The notes: generated by a model from the letters alone, not told the origin. A stretch of DNA of 64,000 nucleotides from Marinirhabdus sp963793275 (GCA_963793275.1 CAWBZL010000003.1:1240001-1304000), one strand, 5' to 3'. Counted from the first letter of the stretch, positions 18,612 to 31,043 are shown. Numbers and translations: made by a program.

Positions 18612-19769
18612 TCACTGCTTACTAGCCTTTTTACTTCCCTCATACATATCGTACCGAACGAGCTTGCTTTCCAATTTACCGTTGTAGAGTTTAATACGCC
18701 TAGATGGTCGCAATCCTACGCTTTTTAAAGCTTCCATGTTACTAGTGATCATCCACGCCTGAGTGCCTGGGTAACCTCGCTTTAAGGTATTTCCAATTTC
18801 AGCATAAAAGGCATCAATATCTGCAACCGCTAAACGCTCGTCGTAGGGTGGGTTAAACACAATGAACATGGGTCGGTCGGTTTGTTTTGTAGTTTGGAAG
18901 AAATCCTGTTCCGTTATTTCTATAAATTCTGAAAGATTAGCATTTTGAATATTGGTCTTTGCTTTTCGCAATGCATAGCCATCTTTATCGCTTGCATATA
19001 TCTTAAAATGAAATTCTTTAATCTTTTTAAGTGCGGCATTTTCAATCAATTCGTATAGATCCACATCAAAATCCGGCCAGGTTTCGAAGCCAAATTCATC
19101 CCTGTTCAAATTTGGCGGAATGTTACAGGCGATCATCGCAGCTTCGGCAGCAATAGTTCCACTCCCGCACATAGGATCCATAAAATCGCACTGCCCTGTC
19201 CAACCGGTAAGCATGATCATACCCGCCGCAAGCACTTCGTTAATGGGTGCAAGGGTGTTCTCAGTTTTATACCCTCTTTTGTGTAAAGAAGCACCAGAAC
19301 TATCAAGGGAAACGGTACAAATGTTTCTGTCAATATGGATATTGATGCGTAGTGTAGGATGGTCCAGGTCTACATCGGGACGTTTCCCTTCTTTATCTCT
19401 AAATCTGTCTACAATAGCATCTTTTGTCTTTAAAGAAATGTATTGAGAATGTGTAAATGTGTCAGAATATACGGTAGAATCTACCGCCAGACTTCCGTCT
19501 GCTTCCATATAGTCTTCCCAGGGAATGGCATATATTTTTTTATAAAGGTCTTCTTCCGTAAAAATATTGAACGCAGTGATGGGTTTTAGCACTTTAATAG
19601 CGGTACGGCTGCATAGATTCACTTTGTACATAAAACCGGTATCACCTTCAAAAGAGACATTTCTGGTTCCTATTTCAATTTCTGAAGCCCCAAGTTTGCG
19701 TAATTCCTGAGCTAATAATTCCTCAAGGCCAAATAATGTTTTGGCTACCATTTTAAAGTTCTTTTCCAT
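18612..19769 (-). CDS. THUMP-domain class I RNA methyltransferase (RlmL-N/YpsC-like)
   Basis: A 385-residue protein. The N-terminal part is a THUMP RNA-binding domain (KTLFGLEELLAQELRKLGA) and the C-terminal part a SAM-dependent methyltransferase with the glycine motif MCGSGTIAAEAA and catalytic FNPPYDERL. This architecture matches the N2-guanine methyltransferase half of RlmL and stand-alone YpsC-like proteins, which modify 23S rRNA. The exact guanosine is inferred from the family. Convergent with the DUF6048-like gene. Confidence 0.88.
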   Translation of the reverse strand: MEKNFKMVAKTLFGLEELLAQELRKLGASEIEIGTRNVSFEGDTGFMYKVNLCSRTAIKVLKPITAFNIFTEEDLYKKIYAIPWEDYMEADGSLAVDSTVYSDTFTHSQYISLKTKDAIVDRFRDKEGKRPDVDLDHPTLRINIHIDRNICTVSLDSSGASLHKRGYKTENTLAPINEVLAAGMIMLTGWTGQCDFMDPMCGSGTIAAEAAMIACNIPPNLNRDEFGFETWPDFDVDLYELIENAALKKIKEFHFKIYASDKDGYALRKAKTNIQNANLSEFIEITEQDFFQTTKQTDRPMFIVFNPPYDERLAVADIDAFYAEIGNTLKRGYPGTQAWMITSNMEALKSVGLRPSRRIKLYNGKLESKLVRYDMYEGSKKASKQ

Positions 19770-19874
19770 ATTTAATATGTCTTCATGACTGCAATTAAAC
19801 GATTGCTTCCTTTATCACAGCACAAAAATACAGTATTTTTGCACCGCAAAACGCAACACATCCAAAAAGAAATA

Positions 19875-20594
19875 ATGAGCGATTGGTATGCTTCCTGGTT
19901 TGACACTCCCTACTATCATATTTTATATAAAGATAGAGACAATGCAGAAGCAGACAGCTTTATGGAGCGTCTCACCGGTTTCCTGAAACTTGAAAAGAAC
20001 GACGCAATCTTAGATTTGGCTTGCGGAAAAGGAAGGCATTCAATTTCTTTGAGTAAAAAAGGGTTTAATGTTACCGGTGTAGATCTTTCTGCCGCCAGTA
20101 TTGCATTTGCAAAGAAATTTGAAGGTAAACATCTTAGCTTTAGCGTGCACGATATGTGCAAACCATACCCGAAAAAATTCGATGCCGTTTTCAACCTGTT
20201 TACCAGTTTTGGGTATTTCGAAAATGAAGAAGACAACTTAAGAACCATAAAAGCAATAAAAGAAGAGCTAAAGCCGAATGGCCACGGGGTGATAGATTTT
20301 ATGAATTCGGAATTAATTATTAAAAATCTGGTACCTGCTGAAGTGAAAGAAGTAGAGGGAATCGCATTTCATATAAAACGCTATGTTGCTGAAGGGTATA
20401 TTTATAAGGAGATAAAATTTCAGCATAATAATACCCCTTTTTCTTATACAGAAAGAGTGAAAGCGCTCACCTTGACCGATTTCGAGGGGTATTTTGATGA
20501 GGCAGGAATGAAACTCAAACATTGCCTTGGCGACTATCACTTAGCTGAATTTGATGCAGCAACTTCCGAAAGATTAATTCTTATCTTTAACTAA
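19875..20594 (+). CDS. Class I SAM-dependent methyltransferase
   Basis: A 239-residue small methyltransferase. SAM motif I is LDLACGKGRHS, motif II VTGVDLSAAS, and FNLFTSFGYF forms the active-site loop. The start at 19875 is chosen because it begins at the conserved WYASWF segment; a longer in-frame start would add 30 atypical residues. The substrate is unknown. The stop TAA overlaps the ATG of the ZIP transporter gene (TAATG), so the two are coupled. Confidence 0.88.
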   Translation: MSDWYASWFDTPYYHILYKDRDNAEADSFMERLTGFLKLEKNDAILDLACGKGRHSISLSKKGFNVTGVDLSAASIAFAKKFEGKHLSFSVHDMCKPYPKKFDAVFNLFTSFGYFENEEDNLRTIKAIKEELKPNGHGVIDFMNSELIIKNLVPAEVKEVEGIAFHIKRYVAEGYIYKEIKFQHNNTPFSYTERVKALTLTDFEGYFDEAGMKLKHCLGDYHLAEFDAATSERLILIFN

Positions 20595-21262
20595 TGGAAT
20601 ACATTGCACTATTTCTGGCAGTTGCCATAGGGTATGGTATTGCGAAGATTTTTCAGAAGAAAGAATTAACGCAACTACCAATTATACTTGCATTTAGTGG
20701 AGCTTTCCTCCTATCTACTACCCTCTTCGAGCTCCTTCCCGAGGTTTTTGAATCCGGAAAAGAACACATTGGTATGTATATTATGGCGGGAATTCTGCTT
20801 CAGATCATTCTGGATTTTTTCTCCAAAGGGGCAGAACACGGTCACGTTCACATCCATAGCGAGCAAAAGATATTTCCTGTTGCACTTTTTGTGAGTCTCT
20901 CTGCACACGCACTTATTGAAGGGTTTCCGCTTACAGACAATACCGCAATGTTTTATGGTGTAATAGTCCACAAAATCCCTATTGCCATAATCCTAGCTTT
21001 ATTTTTTCAGAATGCGAAGTTCAGCACTACAAATACGCTGCTTTTTCTAACGTTTTTTGCAATTATGACACCCTTAGGAAGTTTTTTAATGGATAAAGTA
21101 GTTTTCCTTCAGAACTATGCAACGCAGGTAAATGCCATTGCTATTGGCGTGTTTCTGCACGTTTCTACCACAATTCTCTTCGAAAGCTCGAAAAACCATA
21201 GTTTCAACTTTTCAAAAATGACCGCTGTTTTTATTGCCGTAATTCTGGCATATTTTCTTTAG
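20594..21262 (+). CDS. ZIP family metal transporter
   Basis: A 222-residue polytopic protein of the ZIP (SLC39-like) family, importing Zn2+ or related divalent metals. It has about seven membrane helices, a His-rich cytoplasmic loop (HGHVHIHSEQK), helix-IV-type motif SAHALIEGFPL and helix-V-type VHKIPIAIIL carrying the metal-site His/Glu residues. It is co-transcribed with the upstream methyltransferase and ends with a 4-base overlap with the convergent TrhA-like gene. Confidence 0.88.
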   Translation: MEYIALFLAVAIGYGIAKIFQKKELTQLPIILAFSGAFLLSTTLFELLPEVFESGKEHIGMYIMAGILLQIILDFFSKGAEHGHVHIHSEQKIFPVALFVSLSAHALIEGFPLTDNTAMFYGVIVHKIPIAIILALFFQNAKFSTTNTLLFLTFFAIMTPLGSFLMDKVVFLQNYATQVNAIAIGVFLHVSTTILFESSKNHSFNFSKMTAVFIAVILAYFL

Positions 21263-21885
21263 ATAATTTCGGTAAAAATGAAAAGATAGTGCAAAATGCT
21301 TCCTGCAAGCACAAAAAGATGCCATATTACGTGATTGTAAGGGATCTTTTCGATGGCGTAGAATATAATTCCACCAGTGTATGCAAGCCCTCCACCTATT
21401 AATAGCCATAATCCTTCAGGAGTTACAGCTTCCTTCAATGCTGAAAGGTCAAAAACAATAAGCCAACCCATAAGCAGATATAATAGTAAGGAAATAACTT
21501 CAAACCTGCCTGTAAAGAATATTTTTAAAATAGTACCCACGAATGCTATTCCCCATACAAGCCAAAAAAGTAACCATCCCAGACTTGCATCCAGCGTTAT
21601 CAAAACCACCGGCGAATACGTTCCTGCAATAAGTAAATAGATACTTATATGGTCTAATTTTCGGTACAGTAGTTTTCTCTTATCGTTACGGGTATAGTGA
21701 TATAGTGTAGACGCAAAATAAAGGGTAGAAAGGGATATTCCATAGAGGATAATCCCCAATAGCCCCTGAAACGTATCGTACGTTTTGAAAACAAATAATA
21801 ATGCAAACCCTATCAAACTCAATAAAAATCCAATCCCGTGAGTAATGGCATTTAGTTTTTCTTCGGTTTCAGATTGTTTATTCAT
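21259..21885 (-). CDS. Hemolysin III / PAQR (TrhA) family protein
   Basis: A 208-residue seven-helix membrane protein. It carries the family motifs EEKLNAITHGIGF, the helix-2 STLYH, KLDHISIYLLIAGTY and the C-terminal HVIWHLFVLAGSILHY; their Ser/Asp/His residues form the zinc site shared with PAQR receptors. Bacterial TrhA members have been tied to membrane energetics and fluidity; true haemolytic activity should not be assumed. Convergent with the ZIP gene. Confidence 0.9.
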   Translation of the reverse strand: MNKQSETEEKLNAITHGIGFLLSLIGFALLFVFKTYDTFQGLLGIILYGISLSTLYFASTLYHYTRNDKRKLLYRKLDHISIYLLIAGTYSPVVLITLDASLGWLLFWLVWGIAFVGTILKIFFTGRFEVISLLLYLLMGWLIVFDLSALKEAVTPEGLWLLIGGGLAYTGGIIFYAIEKIPYNHVIWHLFVLAGSILHYLFIFTEII

Positions 21886-21929
21886 AGTGTTTGGGAAAGA
21901 GCAACGGTTTCAAAATAAGGGTGGAATTT

Positions 21930-23423
21930 TCAATAAACCGATATCGTTAATAAAATCATCGTGGTAACCAGGAGAATGACAAAAAGAGGCATTACAAATT
22001 TCAACCATTTATTGAATCCTATTTTAACAACAGCCAGAGCGGCTAAGATTAAACCAGTAGGATTTATCAAATAAAATAGACCAAGCCCATATTGATAGGT
22101 ATCTACAATAACTTCTCTTCCTATGTTTACGGTGTCAGCTAAGGGAGACATTATAGGCATAGTAAGTACCGCCATTCCAGAGGAAGATGGCATAAAAAAA
22201 GATAAGCCACTATATATAAAAAGCATTACATTAGTAAAAATACCTTTATTCATTCCTTCAGTCACAGTACTTGCGTGATATAAGATGGTATCGCTTATTA
22301 AGCCATCTTCCATAAGTATGGTCACTCCTCTGGCGATTCCAACAATAAATGCAACGCTTAACAAAGTTCCTGCACCTTTCGCAAATTCTTCCACAAAAAC
22401 CGATTCTCTTATTTTGGCAATAAACCCTATCAAAATAGCTCCTACCAGAAATGTTGCTGTCATTTCTACAAACCACCAATCCAAAAATGAAACCCCAATA
22501 ATCATCACTACAAAACACAGTGAAAATACCAAAAGTATGAGCCGAAGTCTATGTGTAAATTTTACTTCTTCTTTTAGATTTCCTACACCAAATAGCGTAT
22601 CCAACTCCGCTTTTTGGTCGTGTACCAGTGATTTAGTGGGATCTTTTTGTACTCGCTTTGCATAACGCAAGATGTACAAAATAGTGATTGTTAAACATAC
22701 AAAAAGCATTAGTAAGCGATTGTCAAGTCCGGTCGTCCAGCTTATACCGGCAGCATCTGAAGCAATTATAGTAGCGAACGGATTAACGGTAGAGCACATA
22801 GACCCAATAGCAGATCCAAGAAATATACACGCCAGACCAACCATAGCGTCATAGCGCGCGGCAAGGAATACAGGCACCAATATGGGGTAAAAAGCCATGG
22901 TTTCTTCCGCAAGCCCAAATGTTGTTCCCCCGGCAGCGATTAGGGTTGTAACAAGTATAATTAAGATAAACTCCTTTCCTTTTAAGGCTTTGGCTAACCA
23001 ACCAATCCCCGCGTCAAAAGCTCCTGTCACGTTCATAATACCTATGAGCCCCCCTATTATCAAGATAAGAAAAATAATATCCGATGCGGCTATTATCCCT
23101 TTTATGGGGGATTTTGCTAAAGCCGCAACACCCTGTGGTTGTGAATCTAATTCTTTATATGTATTTGGTATACCAATGGGCTTGTAGATAGCGCCGCTTG
23201 TAAATTTTTCAAGAGGAATCTCAATTCCTAGCGTAGTAAGAGTTTCTTGTGTTGCCGGAAGTTCCTGTGCTTCTCCTTGACTTAGCTTACTAAATGTATT
23301 GTTTGTGGCATTGTATGAAAGACTATCATATTTTCCTGCCGGAATGAACCAGGTTAATATGGCGACCAATATGGCAATGCCAATTAGTATGGTCTGGGCC
23401 GTTGGAAATTTTAGTTTTCTCAT
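21930..23423 (-). CDS. YfcC/DcuC-like carrier (AbgT/ion transporter superfamily)
   Basis: A 497-residue integral membrane protein with about 12 helices. The N terminus (FPTAQTILIGIAILVAILTWFIPAGKY) and duplicated re-entrant motifs (GLAEETMAFYPILVP, IGSMCSTVNPFATIIAS, FFMPSSSGMAVLTMPI) match the YfcC family within the C4-dicarboxylate/amino-acid carrier superfamily. The substrate cannot be fixed from sequence; arginine, ornithine or dicarboxylates are possible. Monocistronic. Confidence 0.86.
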   Translation of the reverse strand: MRKLKFPTAQTILIGIAILVAILTWFIPAGKYDSLSYNATNNTFSKLSQGEAQELPATQETLTTLGIEIPLEKFTSGAIYKPIGIPNTYKELDSQPQGVAALAKSPIKGIIAASDIIFLILIIGGLIGIMNVTGAFDAGIGWLAKALKGKEFILIILVTTLIAAGGTTFGLAEETMAFYPILVPVFLAARYDAMVGLACIFLGSAIGSMCSTVNPFATIIASDAAGISWTTGLDNRLLMLFVCLTITILYILRYAKRVQKDPTKSLVHDQKAELDTLFGVGNLKEEVKFTHRLRLILLVFSLCFVVMIIGVSFLDWWFVEMTATFLVGAILIGFIAKIRESVFVEEFAKGAGTLLSVAFIVGIARGVTILMEDGLISDTILYHASTVTEGMNKGIFTNVMLFIYSGLSFFMPSSSGMAVLTMPIMSPLADTVNIGREVIVDTYQYGLGLFYLINPTGLILAALAVVKIGFNKWLKFVMPLFVILLVTTMILLTISVY

Positions 23424-23557
23424 TGTAGTATCCTTAGGAAAGTCTGGTAACGAAAGTAAGGATTCTTTTAGTTATGCATGACACTAAGGAGCAGGAAAGT
23501 TGTTAATGCGTATTTTAGCAACCATACATTTCCTGAATACTTCTAGTATTAATTTGG

Positions 23558-23633
23558 GCAATGGCCGTGCTATTCGTTATAGTTGTGCCTCGATGCGCGC
23601 CTCGGCACAAGCTGCCACTACTATCACTATTGC
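23558..23633. repeat. Imperfect palindromic intergenic element
   Basis: An inverted repeat of about 76 bases in the gene-free stretch 23424-24170. The outer arms begin GCAAT and end ATTGC, and a perfect inner stem TTGTGCC (23583-23589) pairs with GGCACAA (23604-23610) around a GC-rich loop. It has the look of a dispersed REP-like element; dispersal cannot be tested from one window. The rest of 23424-23690 shows no gene or other structure that I can support. Confidence 0.45.
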
Positions 23634-23696
23634 GTTTTGCAATAATCCAATTAGCTTATTAATCTCATAATATGGGATATTCTATTGCAATGGAAG

Positions 23697-23860
23697 AAAA
23701 AAGATCCATTCAAATTAATGAATCAATTTTAAAGAAGTCGTTTTTACGGTAGTGATACGGCAAAAGGACATCGTACTATCAACCTACACAACACCCAGTG
23801 CAAGTAATCACCTCTTAATAAAACTCAGGATAGCTTTTGCCACCATAATAGTAACGTATC
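23697..23860 (-). ncRNA. Structured RNA-like element B (rRNA-operon distal), with terminator
   Basis: Read on the minus strand. Conserved 5' ACGTTAC (23851-23857) and 3' GTAAAAACG (23739-23747) can close the element. Inside, GGT next to GGCAAAAG (23834-23844) pairs with CTTTTGCC (23759-23766) and ACC (23748-23750), leaving the bulge GTATCACT. It ends in CTTCTTTAA, then a terminator hairpin (23703-23724) and six T. Element A, 140 bases upstream, has the same layout with a different but still complementary helix. A 15-codon ATG frame exists but is not shared between the copies. Confidence 0.55.
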
Positions 23861-23971
23861 ATTTATAATACAACGTTTCGTGGTGGTGCGAGCAGCTCTT
23901 AGTTTCATTTATAGTTCTTACCCTGAGAAGATATATGTAAATAAAAATATACTCGCGCCGTAACTAGTAAC

Positions 23972-24110
23972 AAAAAAGGACCCAATCGTTAGCTAGAGTC
24001 CTTTAAAGAAGGCGTTTTTACGGTAGTGAAACGGCACAGCACATTTGTTTGTTCCTTGGTTTATTTTACAATGGGATGTCTGTGCCACCACATAATTCGT
24101 GGTAACGTAG
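23972..24110 (-). ncRNA. Structured RNA-like element A (adjacent to 5S terminator)
   Basis: Read on the minus strand, it starts directly after the 5S terminator. It has ACGTTAC (24102-24108), GGT-GGCACAG (24080-24089) pairing with CTGTGCC (24033-24039) and ACC (24022-24024), the bulge GTTTCACT and GTAAAAACG (24013-24021). CTTCTTTAAA follows, then a terminator stem AAAGGAC/GTCCTTT (23975-23981, 23998-24004) and a T run. Helix letters differ from element B while pairing is kept (CAG/CTG versus AAAG/CTTT). There is no room for a separate promoter between it and 5S, so it may be made by read-through and processing. Confidence 0.55.
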
Positions 24111-24129
24111 TCATTTAAGTTTACTCCAT

Positions 24130-24166
24130 AAAAAAAGAGGCAATCAAAATAAATTGATTGCCTCTT
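24130..24166 (-). terminator. rRNA operon terminator after 5S
   Basis: Minus-strand stem AAGAGGCAATCA / TGATTGCCTCTT (24155-24166 and 24135-24146) with a short A/T loop and a run of seven T. It lies a few bases after the 5S 3' end. Confidence 0.9.
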
Positions 24167-24171
24167 AAAGA

Positions 24172-24276
24172 AGGCGGCGACCTACTTTCCCACGAATGTA
24201 GTATCATCGGCGCAAATGGGCTTAACTTCTCTGTTCGGAATGGTAAGAGGTGAGCCCCATCGCTATAACCACCTTA
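24172..24276 (-). rRNA. rrf: 5S ribosomal RNA
   Basis: About 105 nt. The 5' strand GGTGGTTATAGCGATGGGG, the central CCGAACAGAGAAGTTAAGCCC and the 3' strand ending GTCGCCGCC fold as a 5S rRNA. It is the last gene of the rRNA operon, 250 bases after 23S and directly before a terminator. The ends are judged by eye and could shift a few bases. Confidence 0.93.
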
Positions 24277-24299
24277 ATCTGTTATGGTCATAATGGGCT

Positions 24300-24338
24300 G
24301 GTGAGCCCTCCCGACACTTCGGGACTATAACCACCTTA
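24300..24338 (-). repeat. Partial duplicate of the 5S 5' end with inserted hairpin
   Basis: On the minus strand TAAGGTGGTTATAG (24325-24338) and GGGCTCACC (24300-24308) repeat the first part of 5S exactly. The 5-base segment between them in 5S is replaced by a 16-base perfect hairpin TCCCGA-AGTG-TCGGGA (24309-24324). It lies 24 bases upstream of the true 5S, inside the 23S-5S spacer, so it is transcribed with the operon. Confidence 0.7.
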
Positions 24339-24345
24339 GTTTTAA

Positions 24346-24404
24346 GTGAGTTGTGATGGGTGATTGGTGAATCGCTTCACTGGTCACTGGTCACTTTTCA
24401 CTGC
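24346..24404. repeat. Heptamer repeats forming an inverted pair
   Basis: Four seven-base units beginning GTGA (24346-24373: GTGAGTT, GTGATGG, GTGATTG, GTGAATC) are followed after GCT by four units beginning TCAC (24377-24404: TCACTGG twice, TCACTTT, TCACTGC). The two halves are roughly complementary and can fold into a long hairpin in the 23S-5S spacer. Confidence 0.7.
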
Positions 24405-24524
24405 AGCTTCGCTGCGAATATCTTAACATATTGGAATAAAAAATACAACAAAAGTAGTTTATAAAAGTGAGTACTTATAAAAGAGTGTGCTTCCTTCTAC
24501 CGAAGTAGAAGGAAACGACGTACA

Positions 24525-27351
<2,827 letters not shown>

Positions 27352-27361
27352 TACTTTTTTG

Positions 27362-27379
27362 CTCTTTTAATGAGTATTC
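27362..27379 (-). other. 5' strand of a 23S processing stem
   Basis: The minus-strand bases just upstream of 23S (27362-27379) are nearly complementary to the bases just downstream of it (24469-24485): TAAAAGAG pairs perfectly with CTCTTTTA, and a further ten positions pair with two mismatches and one bulge. Such flanking stems are cut by RNase III during 23S maturation. The rest of the 27352-27584 spacer shows nothing else. Confidence 0.55.
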
Positions 27380-27584
27380 ATACTCCATATGTGTAAACAC
27401 ATACAAAGATTTTTTTACTTTAATTATTACTTTTCTCGTATTCTTTATTCTCAATATGTCAATGAACGTTTTTCTGTCAACGGTGAAAGTATAATGGCAG
27501 CAAAAACTATTTTATCGTCCCTAAAAAACAGAACAATATCCTTGGTTGTTTTACTACCTATCAATCCTTAAACCTCAAGAATTG

Positions 27585-27658
27585 TGGAGAATATCGGAGT
27601 CGAACCGATGACCTCCTGCGTGCAAGGCAGGCGCTCTAGCCAGCTGAGCTAATCCCCC
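27585..27658 (-). tRNA. tRNA-Ala (TGC)
   Basis: A 74-nt cloverleaf. The acceptor stem begins GGGGGAT, the D arm is AGCTCAGCTGG, the anticodon loop contains TGC between CTGCC/GGCAG-type arms, and the T arm is GGTTCGACTCC. No CCA is encoded. It lies in the 16S-23S spacer. Confidence 0.96.
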
Positions 27659-27674
27659 ATTTGTTTTAAGTTGT

Positions 27675-27702
27675 CGGTTATCAGTTAACAGTTATCAGTT
27701 AA
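27675..27702. repeat. Heptamer repeat (CAGTTAT/CAGTTAA type)
   Basis: Four seven-base units: CGGTTAT, CAGTTAA, CAGTTAT, CAGTTAA, between the two spacer tRNAs. Confidence 0.7.
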
Positions 27703-27818
27703 TTGATGACCTATACGTCAACTTGGGATACCCAACTTCTAAAATTTCCTTCAATATATAATGAACGTCTCTTAAATTAAAAATCTACAATCGTACATCT
27801 AAAATCTAAAATTATTTG

Positions 27819-27892
27819 TAGTCTCAGGCAGACTCGAACTGCCGACCTCTACATTATCAGTGTAGCGCTCTAACCAGCTGAGCTATGAGACT
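27819..27892 (-). tRNA. tRNA-Ile (GAT)
   Basis: A 74-nt cloverleaf. The acceptor stem AGTCTCA pairs with TGAGACT, the D arm is AGCTCAGCTGG, the anticodon loop CTGATAA has anticodon GAT, and the T arm is GGTTCGAGTC-like. It is the first tRNA after 16S in the operon. Confidence 0.96.
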
Positions 27893-27910
27893 GTACTAGC
27901 CTTTAGTTTT

Positions 27911-27931
27911 CAGTATTCAGCAATCAGTTTT
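27911..27931. repeat. Short heptamer repeat (CAGTATT/CAGCAAT/CAGTTTT)
   Basis: Three seven-base units starting CAG just upstream of tRNA-Ile on the operon strand, in the same seven-base phase as the array at 27675. Confidence 0.5.
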
Positions 27932-28056
27932 GATATACTGTTACAAATCCTTCAGACTTAAAAAATTAAAATTGACAACTAAACCAAAAATAGCACCTTA
28001 TTTTGAAAAGCATTAAGCTTCTCGTCGCACTCTCTCTGCCCTTGCGGGCTTTCTCT

Positions 28057-29577
<1,521 letters not shown>

Positions 29578-29782
29578 TAATCTTAAATAATATTCAAGTA
29601 TTACGAAAAGCTCTCTCTCAAAAAATTCTCAGGTACTATTCTTAGTTTAGTTTCAATATAAGTAACACCGTTTCCAATGTCACTCATACGCTGTCAATTT
29701 CAATATATCAATGAACTTTTAATTCTCTATCATCGCTACTCAGAAACTCGTGTTTTATAGTCACTCATCCTTTTTGCGGGTG

Positions 29783-29816
29783 CAAATATACAACCCTTTT
29801 TTAAACTCGCAAGCAA
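29783..29816 (-). promoter_or_regulatory. rRNA operon promoter, proximal
   Basis: On the minus strand TATATTTG (29783-29790) matches the TAnnTTTG -7 box, with TTG 19 bases upstream (29810-29812) and a GC-rich discriminator CACCCGC just downstream. It lies about 205 bases before 16S. Confidence 0.65.
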
Positions 29817-29899
29817 GTTTTAAAAATAATTCAAAATAAATTTATGAACGTTGCTTCTCTACTCTAACACCCTTCCAGATCTCTCCTTCAAAGCGGGTG

Positions 29900-29931
29900 C
29901 AAATATACACCTACTTACTTTTATAAAACAA
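29900..29931 (-). promoter_or_regulatory. rRNA operon promoter, distal
   Basis: A second TATATTTG (29900-29907) with TTG 21 bases upstream (29929-29931) and the same downstream CACCCGC as the proximal promoter. The shared GCGGGTGCAAATATACA block suggests promoter duplication, as is common for rRNA operons. Confidence 0.65.
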
Positions 29932-30164
29932 ACATATTTCAAACTTTTTTTTAAAGTTTTGTAGCCATCCCATCCAATCTATTGAATGCATTGAGGTTAC
30001 ATCAAAAAGTTTTTTTTAGCGTTTTTATACCTATATATATAGTTTACTTTTAAGATAAAACATAGTACTTCTTTAGAATTTCACTCCTTGGGTCTTAAAA
30101 TCATTAGTAACCTTTGTGTTGGCAGATTATTTAAGGGTGTAACTCTAAATTTCTTAATTCAAAA

Positions 30165-30265
30165 ATTGCGTGAGGGATAGTAGTGGCATCCTCCCGCTTG
30201 CCCCTGAAGGCAAGCAGGAGATAAAGCGAAAAGCCCGACCCGTAGTTACGGACTACTACCAATAG
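30165..30265 (+). repeat. Structured intergenic element (GAGGGAT ... AAGCCCGACCCG type)
   Basis: About 100 bases between the rRNA promoters and DUF4294. The plus strand shows GTGAGGGATAGTAGTGG, then a hairpin CTCC-c-GCTTGCC / GGCAAGC-a-GGAG (30191-30220), then AAGCCCGACC, the small hairpin CCGTAGTTACGG (30240-30251) and CTACTACC, which can pair with GGATAGTAG at the start. I recall similar blocks in other flavobacterial spacers. A weak CCAG/CTGG hairpin with a T run on the minus strand (around 30280) may end the DUF4294 gene. Bases 29932-30160 show nothing that I can support. Confidence 0.45.
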
Positions 30266-30355
30266 AAAAACCAGCGCGTCACAGCCTGGCTTTATCTATT
30301 GATTATATCTTACATATAGGGGCACGCCCAAATAGCTATAGACCCATTAAAAAAT

Positions 30356-31043
30356 TTACTTCGTTTTCTGATTCCAGTGTGCAGTTACATCCAGATAGTC
30401 AATATCGAAAGCTGGTTCCTGGCGCTCCAGTTTATTATTCTGAAAAGAACGCTCCAGGATATCTTCTATGAGGTAATCTTCTTTATTGTCAAAAGGTTTA
30501 TATTCTTCTTTAATAGAAATATCGAACAAATTGGCAGTGGTATTATACCAAAACGCTCGCCAACCTGTACGTAATTCTTTTACAAGCTCAAAAGCGGTAC
30601 GACCTGTTTGACGGTGAATAAGTTTTACCAGAATTTGCCCTTCGGTACGGGTGAGTTTTTTAAGTTTTTCTGAAAATTCTTCTTCTACGTACTTCTGGAT
30701 GCGTTTGGTATAGCGTCTGCGATCTCCTTTCTTTTTAATAGTTTTAAGGCGCTCTGACATTGTAATTAATCTTTCCTGAAGCCAGTTTTGCGTAGGGATA
30801 TACCTTTCTGGTCTTTCTGCGAAGAATTAAATACCTGCGACGATCTTCTTTAGAGTTAAATTCTAATTTATTGAGCAAAACGACTTCCTCCAGATCAATA
30901 AATTCTCGGGGGATGCTGTCGCCTTCGATCATATAATAGAAAGTAGTGATACTATCTTTATTTTCTTTGAGCTCTTCCAAGGTTTGTGCGTAGCCCGAAA
31001 AGGCAGTAAACACGGCTATAAATATGTATACGATAATTTTCAA
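30356..31043 (-). pseudogene. DUF4294 family exported protein, split by a one-base frameshift
   Basis: Two overlapping frames make one protein. Positions 31043-30744 give a signal peptide (IFIAVFTAFSGYAQ) and the DUF4294 start (SKEDRRRYLILRRKTRKVYPYAKLAS). Positions 30760-30356 give the rest (SERLKTIKKKGDRRRYTKRIQKYV, then GWRAFWYNTTANLFDISIKEEY). Removing one C of the pair at 30775-30776 (a G on the coding strand) joins them as YAKLAS-ERLITMSERL, 228 residues. The family is periplasmic, conserved in flavobacteria and of unknown function. The gene is otherwise intact, so a sequencing error is more likely than decay. Confidence 0.85.

Noticed and set aside
23697..24110. The twin elements as degenerate 5S or tRNA copies
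   Set aside because: They share only the CTTCTTTAA tail with 5S and have no 5S core or tRNA cloverleaf.
23797..24114. Short ATG frames of 15-17 codons in the two RNA-like elements
   Set aside because: The peptides are unrelated between copies, whereas the helix pairing is kept, so structured RNA explains the conservation better than coding.
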